Shown here: piece by piece, positions 19,029 through 26,099 of the stretch
Numbering within the stretch: the first letter of the stretch is position 1
Layout of the letters: each line of letters starts with the position of its first letter
Assembly: GCA_030066775.1 (NCBI GenBank)
Contig: JASJAY010000039.1
Span: forward strand, 1 to 32,975
Source: Planctomycetota bacterium
Lineage (GTDB): Bacteria; Planctomycetota; PLA2; JAEUHO01
Reading direction: 5' to 3'
DNA: 32,975 bases
The notes under the pieces: model-generated
What the model was told of the DNA's origin: nothing
What the model saw: only the letters and a program-made list of their open reading frames with translations
The model's database searches: none
Position numbers and translations under genes: made by a program

Positions 19029-19649
19029 CTACTCGGCGTCGGCGCGGGGCAGCTCGGCGTCTTCGGCGGCGGCGGCGGGCTCCGCGTCGGCGGTCTCGCC
19101 CTCGGCGGCCGGCGTCTCGCCCTCGGCACCCTCACCCGCCTCTTCGGCGGCGGCGGCCTCGGCCGCCTCGAGCGCGCGGGCCTTGAGGCTCTCGATGTCG
19201 CGCGCGTCCTGCACGACCCACAACTTCACCGGGCTCTCGTGCTCCCGGCTCAGGCGGACCATGACCTCGTACTCGCCGATCTCGCGAACGGGCTCGAACA
19301 CGATCTGGCGATCCTGGAACTCGTAGCCCCGCTCGATGAAGGCGGCGATCACGTGCTTGCTCGTGACCGAGCCGTAGAGGTGGCCGTCCTCGCCGGCGCG
19401 GGCCTCGACGGTGAGCTCCATCTCGCCGAGCTTCTCGACGAGCGCGGCGTTGTAGAGCGAAAGCTCCGCCTGGCGCTTCGCCTCGACCTCTTTGTCCCTC
19501 TCGATGCGACGCATGGCGTCGGGGCTGACGCGCGCGGCGTAGCCCTTGGGCAGGAGGTAGTTGCGGGCGAAGCCCGGCTTCACCTTCACGATCTCACCGA
19601 CATCCCCGACGCCTTCGATGGTCCGTCGGAGCAGCACTTCCATGGCCAT
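19029..19649 (-). CDS. rplI: Large ribosomal subunit protein bL9 with acidic tail
   Basis: 206 residues; standard L9 is about 150. The N-terminal signature EVLLRRTIEGVGDVGEIVKV and PGFARNYLLPKGYA is canonical. The connecting helix (about 45-75) and the C-terminal domain (LYGSVTSKHVIAAF and RQIVFEPVREIGEYEVMVRL) are complete. From about residue 157 a ~50-residue Ala/Glu-rich tail follows that is not part of the L9 fold. An internal ATG two codons in (19643) is an alternative start. It follows rpsR by 35 nt. Confidence 0.96.
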   Translation of the reverse strand: MAMEVLLRRTIEGVGDVGEIVKVKPGFARNYLLPKGYAARVSPDAMRRIERDKEVEAKRQAELSLYNAALVEKLGEMELTVEARAGEDGHLYGSVTSKHVIAAFIERGYEFQDRQIVFEPVREIGEYEVMVRLSREHESPVKLWVVQDARDIESLKARALEAAEAAAAEEAGEGAEGETPAAEGETADAEPAAAAEDAELPRADAE

Positions 19650-19684
19650 GACTCTCTCCGTCCTCCGGGTGCCTGGGGTTCGGG

Positions 19685-19942
19685 CTACCGACCCATGTAC
19701 GGCAACAGCGCGAGGAAGCGCGCACGCTTCACGGCGGTCTTCAGCTTGCGCTGGAAGTGCGCCTGGGTGCCCGTGCGCTTACGTCCGTAGATCTTGCCCT
19801 GCTGGCTGACCATCTTCTGCAGGGTCTGTACGTCCTTGTAGTCGATGTACTCGACGCGCGAACGCGTGAAGCGGCACTTGTTGCGGCTCTCACGCTTCTT
19901 GAGGAGCTTCTTGAGGTTCTTGATCTTGGTGTTGCTGGCCAT
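19685..19942 (-). CDS. rpsR: Small ribosomal subunit protein bS18
   Basis: 85 residues, complete. The sequence runs from a basic N-terminus ([17 protein letters not shown]) through [20 protein letters not shown] to the conserved [20 protein letters not shown] and [11 protein letters not shown]. Only one cysteine is present, so this is a zinc-free form. It binds bS6 on the platform of the small subunit, and its gene follows rpsF after 41 nt. No ssb gene lies between rpsF and rpsR. Confidence 0.98.
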   Translation of the reverse strand: MASNTKIKNLKKLLKKRESRNKCRFTRSRVEYIDYKDVQTLQKMVSQQGKIYGRKRTGTQAHFQRKLKTAVKRARFLALLPYMGR

Positions 19943-19983
19943 CGTCTCGATCCTGATCGCAGTCGCTGGGGAAGCCCCTCGAG

Positions 19984-20559
19984 CTACGTCGTCTCCTCGG
20001 TTGCCGCCTTGACGGTGTCTGCCTGGGGCGCGTCGGCGGCGGGCGTCTCGCTCTTAGCAGCGGGCGTCGCGGCTTCGGCGGCCGGCTTGTCGCCCTCGGC
20101 TGCGGCCGGCTTGTCACCCTCGGCCGTCACCGGCTTGGGCCCCGCGGGCTTCTCGTCACGCTTGCTGCGGCGGTCGCGACGACCCCAACCGCTGAGGCTG
20201 TGCTTGCGGCTGTCCTCGGCGAGCAGCTCACGCTCCTTCGCACGCTTGTCGACGTGCACCTGGATCGGCTCTTCGAGCTTGATGAACAGGTGCCGCAGCA
20301 CGATCTCGTTCAGACCGAGGTCGACCTCGACCTCGTCGATGCTCGCCGGCGGCGCGCGGAAGTAGACCAGGTAGTAGGTCGCGCGGCGCTGCCCCTTGAT
20401 CTCGTAGGCGAGCTTGCGCTCGTCCCACTTCTCCTTCATGACCAGCTCGGCGCCGTGCTTCGTGAGGATCTCGTCGACCTGGCCGGCCGTCCCCTCGAAG
20501 TCCGCAGTGGCGGCGTTGTTCTCGAGCAGGAACATGGCCTCGTACTCGTTCGTGCGCAT
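19984..20559 (-). CDS. rpsF: Small ribosomal subunit protein bS6 with long C-terminal tail
   Basis: 191 residues from ATG 20559; an in-frame ATG at 20604 would add 15 residues lacking similarity. The S6 fold is the first ~105 residues: [57 protein letters not shown] and [16 protein letters not shown]. The remaining ~85 residues are a basic linker ([14 protein letters not shown]) and an Ala/Glu/Pro/Thr-rich low-complexity tail with the repeat AEGDKPAA. Tails occur in some S6 proteins, but this one nearly doubles the usual length. Gene order pth-rpsF-rpsR-rplI is standard. A candidate promoter is at 20612-20639. Confidence 0.95.
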   Translation of the reverse strand: MRTNEYEAMFLLENNAATADFEGTAGQVDEILTKHGAELVMKEKWDERKLAYEIKGQRRATYYLVYFRAPPASIDEVEVDLGLNEIVLRHLFIKLEEPIQVHVDKRAKERELLAEDSRKHSLSGWGRRDRRSKRDEKPAGPKPVTAEGDKPAAAEGDKPAAEAATPAAKSETPAADAPQADTVKAATEETT

Positions 20560-20611
20560 GGATCGTCCCGGGTCTTGCAAACGTGCGCCAATCGGGCGCG
20601 ACAAGCGCGCG

Positions 20612-20639
20612 AAGGTACCACGGTCGAGTTCGGTGAGAA
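20612..20639 (-). promoter_or_regulatory. Candidate promoter of rpsF-rpsR-rplI
   Basis: On the minus strand TTCTCA (20639-20634) and TACCTT (20617-20612) are 16 nt apart in the 118-nt pth-rpsF gap. TACCTT is also the -10 box predicted before the coiled-coil gene at 30171. Confidence 0.35.
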
Positions 20640-20677
20640 GCGGAGGGGGGAGCGCGGTCCGAGCCGAAATTCGGGCC

Positions 20678-21286
20678 CTAGGCGGGCTTCTCCGGGGGCT
20701 CTTCCGGCGCCTCCGCCGCCTTGGGGTTGTAGCGGTTCATGGCCTCCGTAAGCCCCGCCTGGACCCAGAATTCGGAGGCGTCCGCGCCCCGGGCGAGCAG
20801 CTCGGGGAGGGCCTCCTTCTGGCGCCGGTCGTAGCCCCGGAGCACGTAGTCCGCCCAGCGCGCCCCGGCGGGCGCCGGACCGATCCCGATCTTGAGGCGC
20901 GGGTACTGGGCGGTGTTCAGGATCTGCTCGATGCTCTTCAGCCCGTTGTGGCCGCCGTGGCGCCCCCGCCCGCGGAGCCTGAGTCGCCCCATCTCGAGCT
21001 GGAAGTCGTCGACCAACACGAGCGCCTCCTCGGGCGCCAGGTCGTAGACGTCGAGGCAGCGCAGGTAGACGGGCCCGACGAGGTTCATGTACGAGTGCGG
21101 CTTGATCAGCCGGACGACCTCGTCGCCGACGCGGGCGTCGGCCACCTCGCCCTTGAAGAGGCGCGTCTTCTTGAAGCTCGCGCCGGCGCGGGCCGCGATG
21201 ACGTCGAGCACCTGCCAACCCGCGTTGTGGCGGGTCTGCTCGTACTTGGCCCCGGGGTTGCCGAGGCCGAAGAGGATGCGGGCCAT
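20678..21286 (-). CDS. pth: Peptidyl-tRNA hydrolase
   Basis: 202 residues. It recycles tRNA from peptidyl-tRNA dropped by ribosomes. Active-site elements are present: FGLGNPG with the conserved Asn, YEQTRHNAGW with the catalytic His, VDDFQLEMG with the catalytic-type Asp, and GGHNGLKSIEQIL with the second Asn. The usual HDD is VDD and the Gly-rich loop reads RGRGRHGG, mild variants that keep the key residues. The last ~15 residues are a Glu/Pro/Ala tail. It lies 24 nt after rplY, the common rplY-pth pair. Confidence 0.97.
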   Translation of the reverse strand: MARILFGLGNPGAKYEQTRHNAGWQVLDVIAARAGASFKKTRLFKGEVADARVGDEVVRLIKPHSYMNLVGPVYLRCLDVYDLAPEEALVLVDDFQLEMGRLRLRGRGRHGGHNGLKSIEQILNTAQYPRLKIGIGPAPAGARWADYVLRGYDRRQKEALPELLARGADASEFWVQAGLTEAMNRYNPKAAEAPEEPPEKPA

Positions 21287-21310
21287 GGCCCTCTCCCGGC
21301 TGCGGGCTCG

Positions 21311-21943
21311 CTAGGCGTCGCCGCCCTCGGCCGCGGGGGCCTCGCCGCCCTCGGCCGGTGCTTCGCCCTCGCCCTCCTCCTCGGTCGGCTCGGCGGTGAC
21401 CTTGGGGGTCGTCACCTGCGCGAGGAGCATCTCGGCGGCGCTCACGAGCGTCACGCCGCTCGGGAGCTCGACGTCCCCGGCGTGCACGCCGTCGCCCAGC
21501 TCGAGGCCGGCGATCTCGATGATGAGCTCGGAGGGAAGGTCCTTCGGCTTGCTGCGGATCGCGATCGCCTCTTCCAGCGCCTGGAAGACGCCACCCTTGG
21601 TGGTGCCGATCGCCGTGCCCTTGTAGGTGAGGCGGACGAGGTTCTCGATCTCGGCGTCCTCGTCGACGCGCAGGAAGTCGACGTGCAGGATCTCGTCCGT
21701 GAGCGGATCGATCTGCACCTCGCGCACGATGGCCTGGCGGCCCTTGTCGCCCATGCGCAGCTCGACCAGGTTGCTCGGGCCGTCGAAGAAGCGCGCGAGC
21801 TCGTCGCCCGGGATCGTCAGGTGGACGTTCGGACGACCCAGCCCGTAGAGGTTGCCCGGGACGTTGCCCGCACGGCGCAGACGGCCGATCGGGCCCTTGC
21901 CCACGTCCTCACGGTTCGTGACTTCGATCTGGAAGAATTCCAT
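21311..21943 (-). CDS. rplY: Large ribosomal subunit protein bL25 (CTC/TL5 form)
   Basis: 210 residues from ATG 21943, with GAGG 9 nt upstream; ATG 21952 is possible but GAGG would touch it, and 22006 is too far. Residues 1 to about 90 are the 5S rRNA-binding L25 domain (GKGPIGRLRRAGNVPGNLYG, then EVQIDPLTDEILHVDFLRV). Residues ~95-175 are the TL5/CTC C-terminal domain (LVRLTYKGTAIG, then GVFQALEEAIAIRSKPKDLP). A Glu/Gly/Ala/Pro-rich tail ends the protein. It lies between prs and pth. Confidence 0.96.
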   Translation of the reverse strand: MEFFQIEVTNREDVGKGPIGRLRRAGNVPGNLYGLGRPNVHLTIPGDELARFFDGPSNLVELRMGDKGRQAIVREVQIDPLTDEILHVDFLRVDEDAEIENLVRLTYKGTAIGTTKGGVFQALEEAIAIRSKPKDLPSELIIEIAGLELGDGVHAGDVELPSGVTLVSAAEMLLAQVTTPKVTAEPTEEEGEGEAPAEGGEAPAAEGGDA

Positions 21944-22061
21944 GGCGAGCATCCTCGGGGCCCCCGGAGGCGCATCCTGCGCGCGTGGCGCGGAAACCGG
22001 GGCCAAGGGGGCAGAGGGTACGGCCCGCCCGGCGGCGATCCAGTCGAGACGGGAGCGTCCG

Positions 22062-22077
22062 GGGCCGAATTCGGCCC
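22062..22077 (-). repeat. 16-bp perfect palindrome just after the prs stop
   Basis: GGGCCGAATTCGGCCC can fold as a 6-bp stem with an AATT loop, 6 nt after the prs stop codon. There is no T-run, so it is a weak terminator at best. Related GCCGAATT or CCCGAATTTCGG sequences follow the stops of pth (20662-20677) and the Gfo/Idh gene (10320-10330). Confidence 0.5.
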
Positions 22078-22083
22078 GTTGCG

Positions 22084-23043
22084 CTACGACATCCCGATTT
22101 CGCGGTTCTTGAAGAGGGCCGAGATCGAGCGCTCCTCGTGGACCCGGATGATGGCCTCGGCCAGCAGCGGGGCGGTCGAGAGCACCGTCAGGTTGTCGAT
22201 CCCCGTGCGGTCCACGGGGATCGTGTCCGTCAGGGCGAGCTCGTCGATCGGCGCGTTCTTGAGACGCTCGCGGGCCGGGCCGCAGAGCACGCCGTGGGTG
22301 GCGGCGATGCGGACCGAGAGCGCCCCGTTGTCGCGACAGATGCGGGCCGCTTCCGTGATCGAGCCGGCGGTGGAGATCATGTCGTCCACCATCACGACGT
22401 TGCGGCCCTCGACCTCGCCGATGACCGCGCCGACCTCCGTCTCGCTGGCGGACACGCGGCGCTTGTCGATGATCGCGAGCGTGCCGCCCATGCGCTCGGC
22501 GTAGCCGCGCGCCATCTTCGAGGAGCCCACATCCGGGGCGACCACGGTCAGATTGGGGATGTTGATCCGGTCGAAGTAGCGCCGGATCACGGGCGCCGCG
22601 TACAGGTGGTCGACGGGGATGTCGAAGAAGCCCTGGATCTGGGCCGCGTGGAGATCGACGGTCAGGACGCGGTTGGCGCCCGCCTCGACCAGCATGTTCG
22701 CGACCAGCTTGGCCGTGATGGGCACGCGGCCCTCGTCCTTGCGGTCCTTGCGGGCGTAGCCGAAGTACGGGATGACCGCCGTGACCCGGGAGGCCGACGC
22801 GCGCCGTGCGGCGTCGATCAGGATCAACAGCTCCATCAGGTTGTCGTTCACCGGCGGGCTCGTCGACTGGACGATGAACACGTCGCCGCCGCGAACGTTG
22901 TGCTGGATGTGGACGTCGATCTCGCCGTCGGGGAAACGCCCCACCCGCGCACTGGTTCTCTGGATCGTCAGCTCTTCACAGATCCGGTCCGCGAGGTCCG
23001 GACACGCGTTGCCCGCGATGAGCTGCAGCTTGTGGTCGCTCAC
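22084..23043 (-). CDS. prs: Ribose-phosphate pyrophosphokinase (PRPP synthetase)
   Basis: 319 residues, the normal length. It makes PRPP from ribose 5-phosphate and ATP for nucleotide, His and Trp synthesis. Signatures: GRFPDGEIDVHI, VIPYFGYARKDRKDEGR (the ATP-binding flexible loop), TVDLHAAQIQGFFDIPVDHL, VVAPDVGSSKMARGYAER, and the PRPP loop VMVDDMISTAGSI, where DDMIDTAGT is more usual. The start is GTG 23043, overlapping the glmU stop as GTGA, so the two are probably translationally coupled. Confidence 0.98.
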   Translation of the reverse strand: MSDHKLQLIAGNACPDLADRICEELTIQRTSARVGRFPDGEIDVHIQHNVRGGDVFIVQSTSPPVNDNLMELLILIDAARRASASRVTAVIPYFGYARKDRKDEGRVPITAKLVANMLVEAGANRVLTVDLHAAQIQGFFDIPVDHLYAAPVIRRYFDRINIPNLTVVAPDVGSSKMARGYAERMGGTLAIIDKRRVSASETEVGAVIGEVEGRNVVMVDDMISTAGSITEAARICRDNGALSVRIAATHGVLCGPARERLKNAPIDELALTDTIPVDRTGIDNLTVLSTAPLLAEAIIRVHEERSISALFKNREIGMS

Positions 23044-24383
23044 CCAGCCGCCTCCTCGGTATCGGACGCCGCCTTGGGTTCGCGCGTCTCCCCGAGGACG
23101 CGGGCGGGTACGCCCACGACCGTCGCGCCGGGCGGTACGTCCTTGCCTGCCGTCACTACCGCGTTCGCACCCGTCGTGCCGCCGTCGCCGACCTTGACCG
23201 GTGCGACGAGGACCGTGCCCGAGCCGATGCTCGCGCGCGGGCCGATCTCCGTCTTGTGCTTGTTCTTGCCGTCGTAGTTGGCCGTGATCACGCCACAGCC
23301 GACGTTCGCGCCGTCACCTACGCTCGCGTCGCCGAGGTAGGTGAGGTGCTTGGCCTTCGCCCCGGGACCGATGTGGCTGTTCTTCACCTCGACGAAGTTT
23401 CCGATCTGGGCGCCGGCCTCCAGCACCGCCTTGCCGCGCAGGCGCGCGTACGGGCCGACCTCGGCACCGCGACCGATCTTGCAGCCGCGCTCGATGTAGG
23501 TGAACGGCAGAATGCGCGCGCCGGCCTCGATCTGGACGTCGGCCTCGATGACCGTGGTGTCCGGATCGACGATCGTCACACCGCGCGACATGTGGTCGGC
23601 CGCGATGCGCCGGCGCAGGAGGCCGTACGCGTCGGCGAGCTCGGCCCAGTCGTTCACGCCGCGCAGGGCATCCGGGTGCTGCGCGACGACGAGCGCGACG
23701 CGATTGCCCGCGTCGGCGATGTGGCGCACGGCATCGGTGGCGTAGAGCTCGCCCTGGGCGTTGTCGCTGGTGAGCGCGGCGATCGCCGGGCGCAGCGTGC
23801 GCGCGTCGAACGCGTAGATGCCGGAGTTGAACTCCTTGATGGCGAGGATCTCGGGGCGGTCCGCCGCGTCCTTCGCCTCGACGATGCGGCAGAAGCGACC
23901 GTCCTCGTAGCGCAGGATGCGGCCGAGTGCGTGCGGATCGTCCGTGATGCCGGTGAGCACCGTTGCATCGGCAGCCAGCTCGCGGTGGCGGCGCAAGAGC
24001 AGCTCGAGATCCGACGGGGAGAGCTGCGGCACGTCGCCGTACACGACGACGACGTCGCCTTCGAAGTCGGGGATGGCGGCCATCGCGAGCTGGAGCGCGT
24101 GCCCCGTGCCGAGCTGCGGCTGCTGCAGCACCGGCGTGGCCTCGGGCCAGTGTTCGCCCAGCCACGCGTCGACGATCTCGGCCTTGTGGCCGGTGACGAC
24201 CGCCGTGCGCGTCGGCCCCAGCCGCGAGACGGCGCGGCGCAGGTGTTCGATGAGCGGTACGCCGAGGCACTCGACGAGCACCTTCGGGGGCGTGTCTTCG
24301 GTTGCCGTGAGTCGCGTGCCCTTGCCGGCGGCCAGCACGACGAGGGCGAGCGGCCGGGCGTTCCCGCTGCCGTGGGGGCTCAT
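23040..24383 (-). CDS. glmU: Bifunctional GlmU: GlcN-1-P acetyltransferase / GlcNAc-1-P uridylyltransferase
   Basis: 447 residues. It makes UDP-GlcNAc for peptidoglycan and lipid A. The N-terminal pyrophosphorylase domain (about 11-235) has LVVLAAGKGTRL, QLGTGHALQLAM, VVVYGDVPQLS and IKEFNSGIYAF. The C-terminal left-handed beta-helix (~255-435) has GPYARLRGKAVLEAGAQIG, NFVEVKNSHIG, AKHLTYLGDASVGDG, ITANYDGKNKHKTEIG and LVAPVKVGDG, including the Lys/His/Tyr/Asn positions used in acetyl transfer. The residues at the acyl-CoA end read GTTGANAVVTAG. It overlaps prs by 4 nt and follows a small membrane-protein gene by 4 nt. Confidence 0.97.
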   Translation of the reverse strand: MSPHGSGNARPLALVVLAAGKGTRLTATEDTPPKVLVECLGVPLIEHLRRAVSRLGPTRTAVVTGHKAEIVDAWLGEHWPEATPVLQQPQLGTGHALQLAMAAIPDFEGDVVVVYGDVPQLSPSDLELLLRRHRELAADATVLTGITDDPHALGRILRYEDGRFCRIVEAKDAADRPEILAIKEFNSGIYAFDARTLRPAIAALTSDNAQGELYATDAVRHIADAGNRVALVVAQHPDALRGVNDWAELADAYGLLRRRIAADHMSRGVTIVDPDTTVIEADVQIEAGARILPFTYIERGCKIGRGAEVGPYARLRGKAVLEAGAQIGNFVEVKNSHIGPGAKAKHLTYLGDASVGDGANVGCGVITANYDGKNKHKTEIGPRASIGSGTVLVAPVKVGDGGTTGANAVVTAGKDVPPGATVVGVPARVLGETREPKAASDTEEAAG

Positions 24384-24387
24384 GGGG

Positions 24388-24597
24388 CTAGTCCTTGCCG
24401 CGGATGGCCAAGAGGATCAGGGCCAGGCCGGCGAAGACGCCGGGGCCCTGCTTGAAGACCTTCTCGTACCAGCCGTCGACGAGGATCCCCTTCCACCAGT
24501 CCTCGTACTGCGTGTACTGCTCCTGGCCGAGGAACCACTGCGGGGTGTAGAGCGCCAGGGCGGCGCCTCCCAGGATGAACGCGATCAATCTGCCCAT
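24388..24597 (-). CDS. Small two-helix membrane protein of unknown function
   Basis: 69 residues from ATG 24597 (GGGAG 6 nt upstream); a longer frame to 24639 has no ribosome binding site. The N-terminal segment LIAFILGGAALALY and the C-terminal segment GVFAGLALILLAIR are predicted membrane helices. The middle is aromatic and acidic (QEQYTQYEDWWKG, then GWYEKVFKQG). I do not recognise the family. The gene is 4 nt upstream of glmU and heads the minus-strand block, so it is probably co-transcribed with glmU-prs. A good ribosome binding site and tight spacing support it as real. Confidence 0.75.
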   Translation of the reverse strand: MGRLIAFILGGAALALYTPQWFLGQEQYTQYEDWWKGILVDGWYEKVFKQGPGVFAGLALILLAIRGKD

Positions 24598-24697
24598 GTA
24601 GAGCTCCCTAGCCGCCGTGCACTTGGTACTCAACCACAAGGGCGGGTGGAGGGGAAGTCCGGGACGGCGTCGAAGGAGGTAGGATCAGACGTTGCGT

Positions 24698-24773
24698 TCC
24701 CCGGTGGTGCAATTGGTAGCACGCCAGATTTTGGATCTGGATGTTGCAGGTTCGAGTCCTGCCTGGGGAACCA
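24698..24773 (+). tRNA. tRNA-Gln (anticodon UUG), CCA encoded
   Basis: The cloverleaf folds by eye: acceptor TCCCCGG/CTGGGGA (one G-U pair), D-stem GTGC/GCAC with an AATTGGTA loop, anticodon stem CCAGA/TCTGG with loop TTTTGGA (anticodon TTG, reading CAA), variable loop of five, and T-stem GCAGG/CCTGC with loop TTCGAGT. Discriminator A is followed by genomic CCA. A possible -10 box TAGGAT lies at 24680-24685. It stands alone and is divergent from the glmU block. Confidence 0.96.
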
Positions 24774-24797
24774 CCCATCCACGCAGTGGATGGGTGG
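24771..24797 (+). terminator. Perfect 12-bp inverted repeat starting in the tRNA CCA end
   Basis: CCACCCATCCAC (24771-24782) and GTGGATGGGTGG (24786-24797) pair perfectly around GCA. The first three bases are the tRNA CCA. It probably acts as a terminator or 3' processing signal for tRNA-Gln, though no T-run follows. Confidence 0.6.
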
Positions 24798-24825
24798 CCC
24801 TGAGCGAGCGGAGCGAGTCGAAGGG
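24798..24825. repeat. REP-like intergenic element
   Basis: CCCT...AGGG ends flank a direct repeat of GAGCGAG (24802-24808 and 24811-24817), followed by TCGAAGGG. Elements of this style recur in intergenic regions of many high-GC genomes. Only one copy is in the window, so repeat status rests on resemblance. Confidence 0.4.
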
Positions 24826-24860
24826 ACTGCTGCCTTTAGGGCCTGCGGCCTTCTGACTCT

Positions 24861-26099
24861 CTAGGCCTCCTGCTGCAGCCCCCGCCGCAGCAGATCCAAC
24901 GCCGCCACCGCGGCCCGTCTCCGCACCACCGCCCGCGACGCCGGCACCTGCAGCTGCTTGACCACCGTCTCCTGCCCGGCCATCGCCAGCGCCACGACCA
25001 CCCGCCCCGCGGGCACCTCGCCGCCATCAGGCACCTGCCAGGCCCCCGGGCCCGCGGCCCCCGTCGTCGCGAGCGCCGCGTCGGCGCCGGCCCGCGCCCG
25101 GGCCCCCTCCGCCATCGCGGCCGCCACGGCCTCGGAGACCACCCCGTGCTCGGCGATCAGCGCTTCGGTCACACCGAGCTCGCGCGTCTTCGCCTCGGTG
25201 CCGTAGCTCACCCACGCCGCCCGCAGCACGTCGCTGGAGCCGCTGACGCGCGTGAGCATCTCGGCGATCAGTCCGCCCGTGACGGACTCGGCCGTCGTGA
25301 CGGTCAGGCCGCGCGCGGCCAAGGTCGCCACGACCACGTCCTCGATGCGGCCGCCGGCGGGCGGCTCGTAGGCCGCCGGCCCCAGCGCCTCCACCACCAC
25401 GGCATGTGCGGCGGCCACGCGCTCGGCCGCGCCCGGCCCGCGGGCGAAGAGGCGCACCTCGACCTCGCCGTGATGCGGGTAGAAGCCGACGCGCACGTCG
25501 TGGCCCTCGAGCGGCTCTCGGATCGTCTGCTCCACGGCCGGCTCGCCCAGTCCGGCGGCGAACGCCGAGCGTTCCTCGACGTCGCCCTCCCCGAGCAGCG
25601 GCAGCACGTGCAGCGCGAACATGGCGCGCAGCTCGGCCGGGACGCCGGGCAGCGCCAGGACATCGGCATCACCCACGCGGCAGGCGATGCCGGGCGCGAC
25701 GCCCTCGACGTTCTCGAGCCAGCGCCCGCCTTCCGGCACCGTGGCTTGGCGGTGGTGGTTCATGAGCGGCTTGATGCCGCGGCGGGAGAGGGCCGCGGTG
25801 ATGGCGTCGAAGGCGTCGGTGTGCTCGACGAGCGGCTTGCCCGACGCGATGGCGAGCGCCTCGCGCGTGCGGTCGTCCTCCGTCGGGCCGAGGCCCCCAC
25901 TCACGATCACGAGCGCGGCGTCGGCGGCGGCGTCGGTGACGGCGCGCGCCAGCGGCTCGACGTCGTCGCGGCATGCGCGCAGCCCGGTGACGAAGGCGCC
26001 GCGCACGGTGAGCTCGTGGGCCATCCACGGTCCGTTGCCGTCGGCGCGGTGTCCCTCGCAGAGCTCGTCCCCGGCCAGCACGAGCGCGACGCGCAGCAT
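24861..26099 (-). CDS. cinA: CinA-family protein (nicotinamide-nucleotide amidohydrolase type)
   Basis: 412 residues, full two-domain length. The N-terminal MoCF-like domain (1 to ~170) carries VSGGLGPTEDDRTREALA and LPGVPAELRAMF; in characterised CinA it has ADP-ribose/FAD pyrophosphatase activity. The C-terminal domain (~255-412) has TTAESVTGGLIAEMLTRVSG, YGTEAKTRELGV, and ATTGAAGPG, the NMN deamidase signatures that regenerate NaMN in the pyridine-nucleotide cycle. Its ATG shares one base with the ychF stop (TGATG), so translation is coupled. It is the last gene of tatC-ychF-cinA and ends near a GC-rich hairpin (24837-24850, GGCC/GGCC). Confidence 0.95.
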   Translation of the reverse strand: MLRVALVLAGDELCEGHRADGNGPWMAHELTVRGAFVTGLRACRDDVEPLARAVTDAAADAALVIVSGGLGPTEDDRTREALAIASGKPLVEHTDAFDAITAALSRRGIKPLMNHHRQATVPEGGRWLENVEGVAPGIACRVGDADVLALPGVPAELRAMFALHVLPLLGEGDVEERSAFAAGLGEPAVEQTIREPLEGHDVRVGFYPHHGEVEVRLFARGPGAAERVAAAHAVVVEALGPAAYEPPAGGRIEDVVVATLAARGLTVTTAESVTGGLIAEMLTRVSGSSDVLRAAWVSYGTEAKTRELGVTEALIAEHGVVSEAVAAAMAEGARARAGADAALATTGAAGPGAWQVPDGGEVPAGRVVVALAMAGQETVVKQLQVPASRAVVRRRAAVAALDLLRRGLQQEA

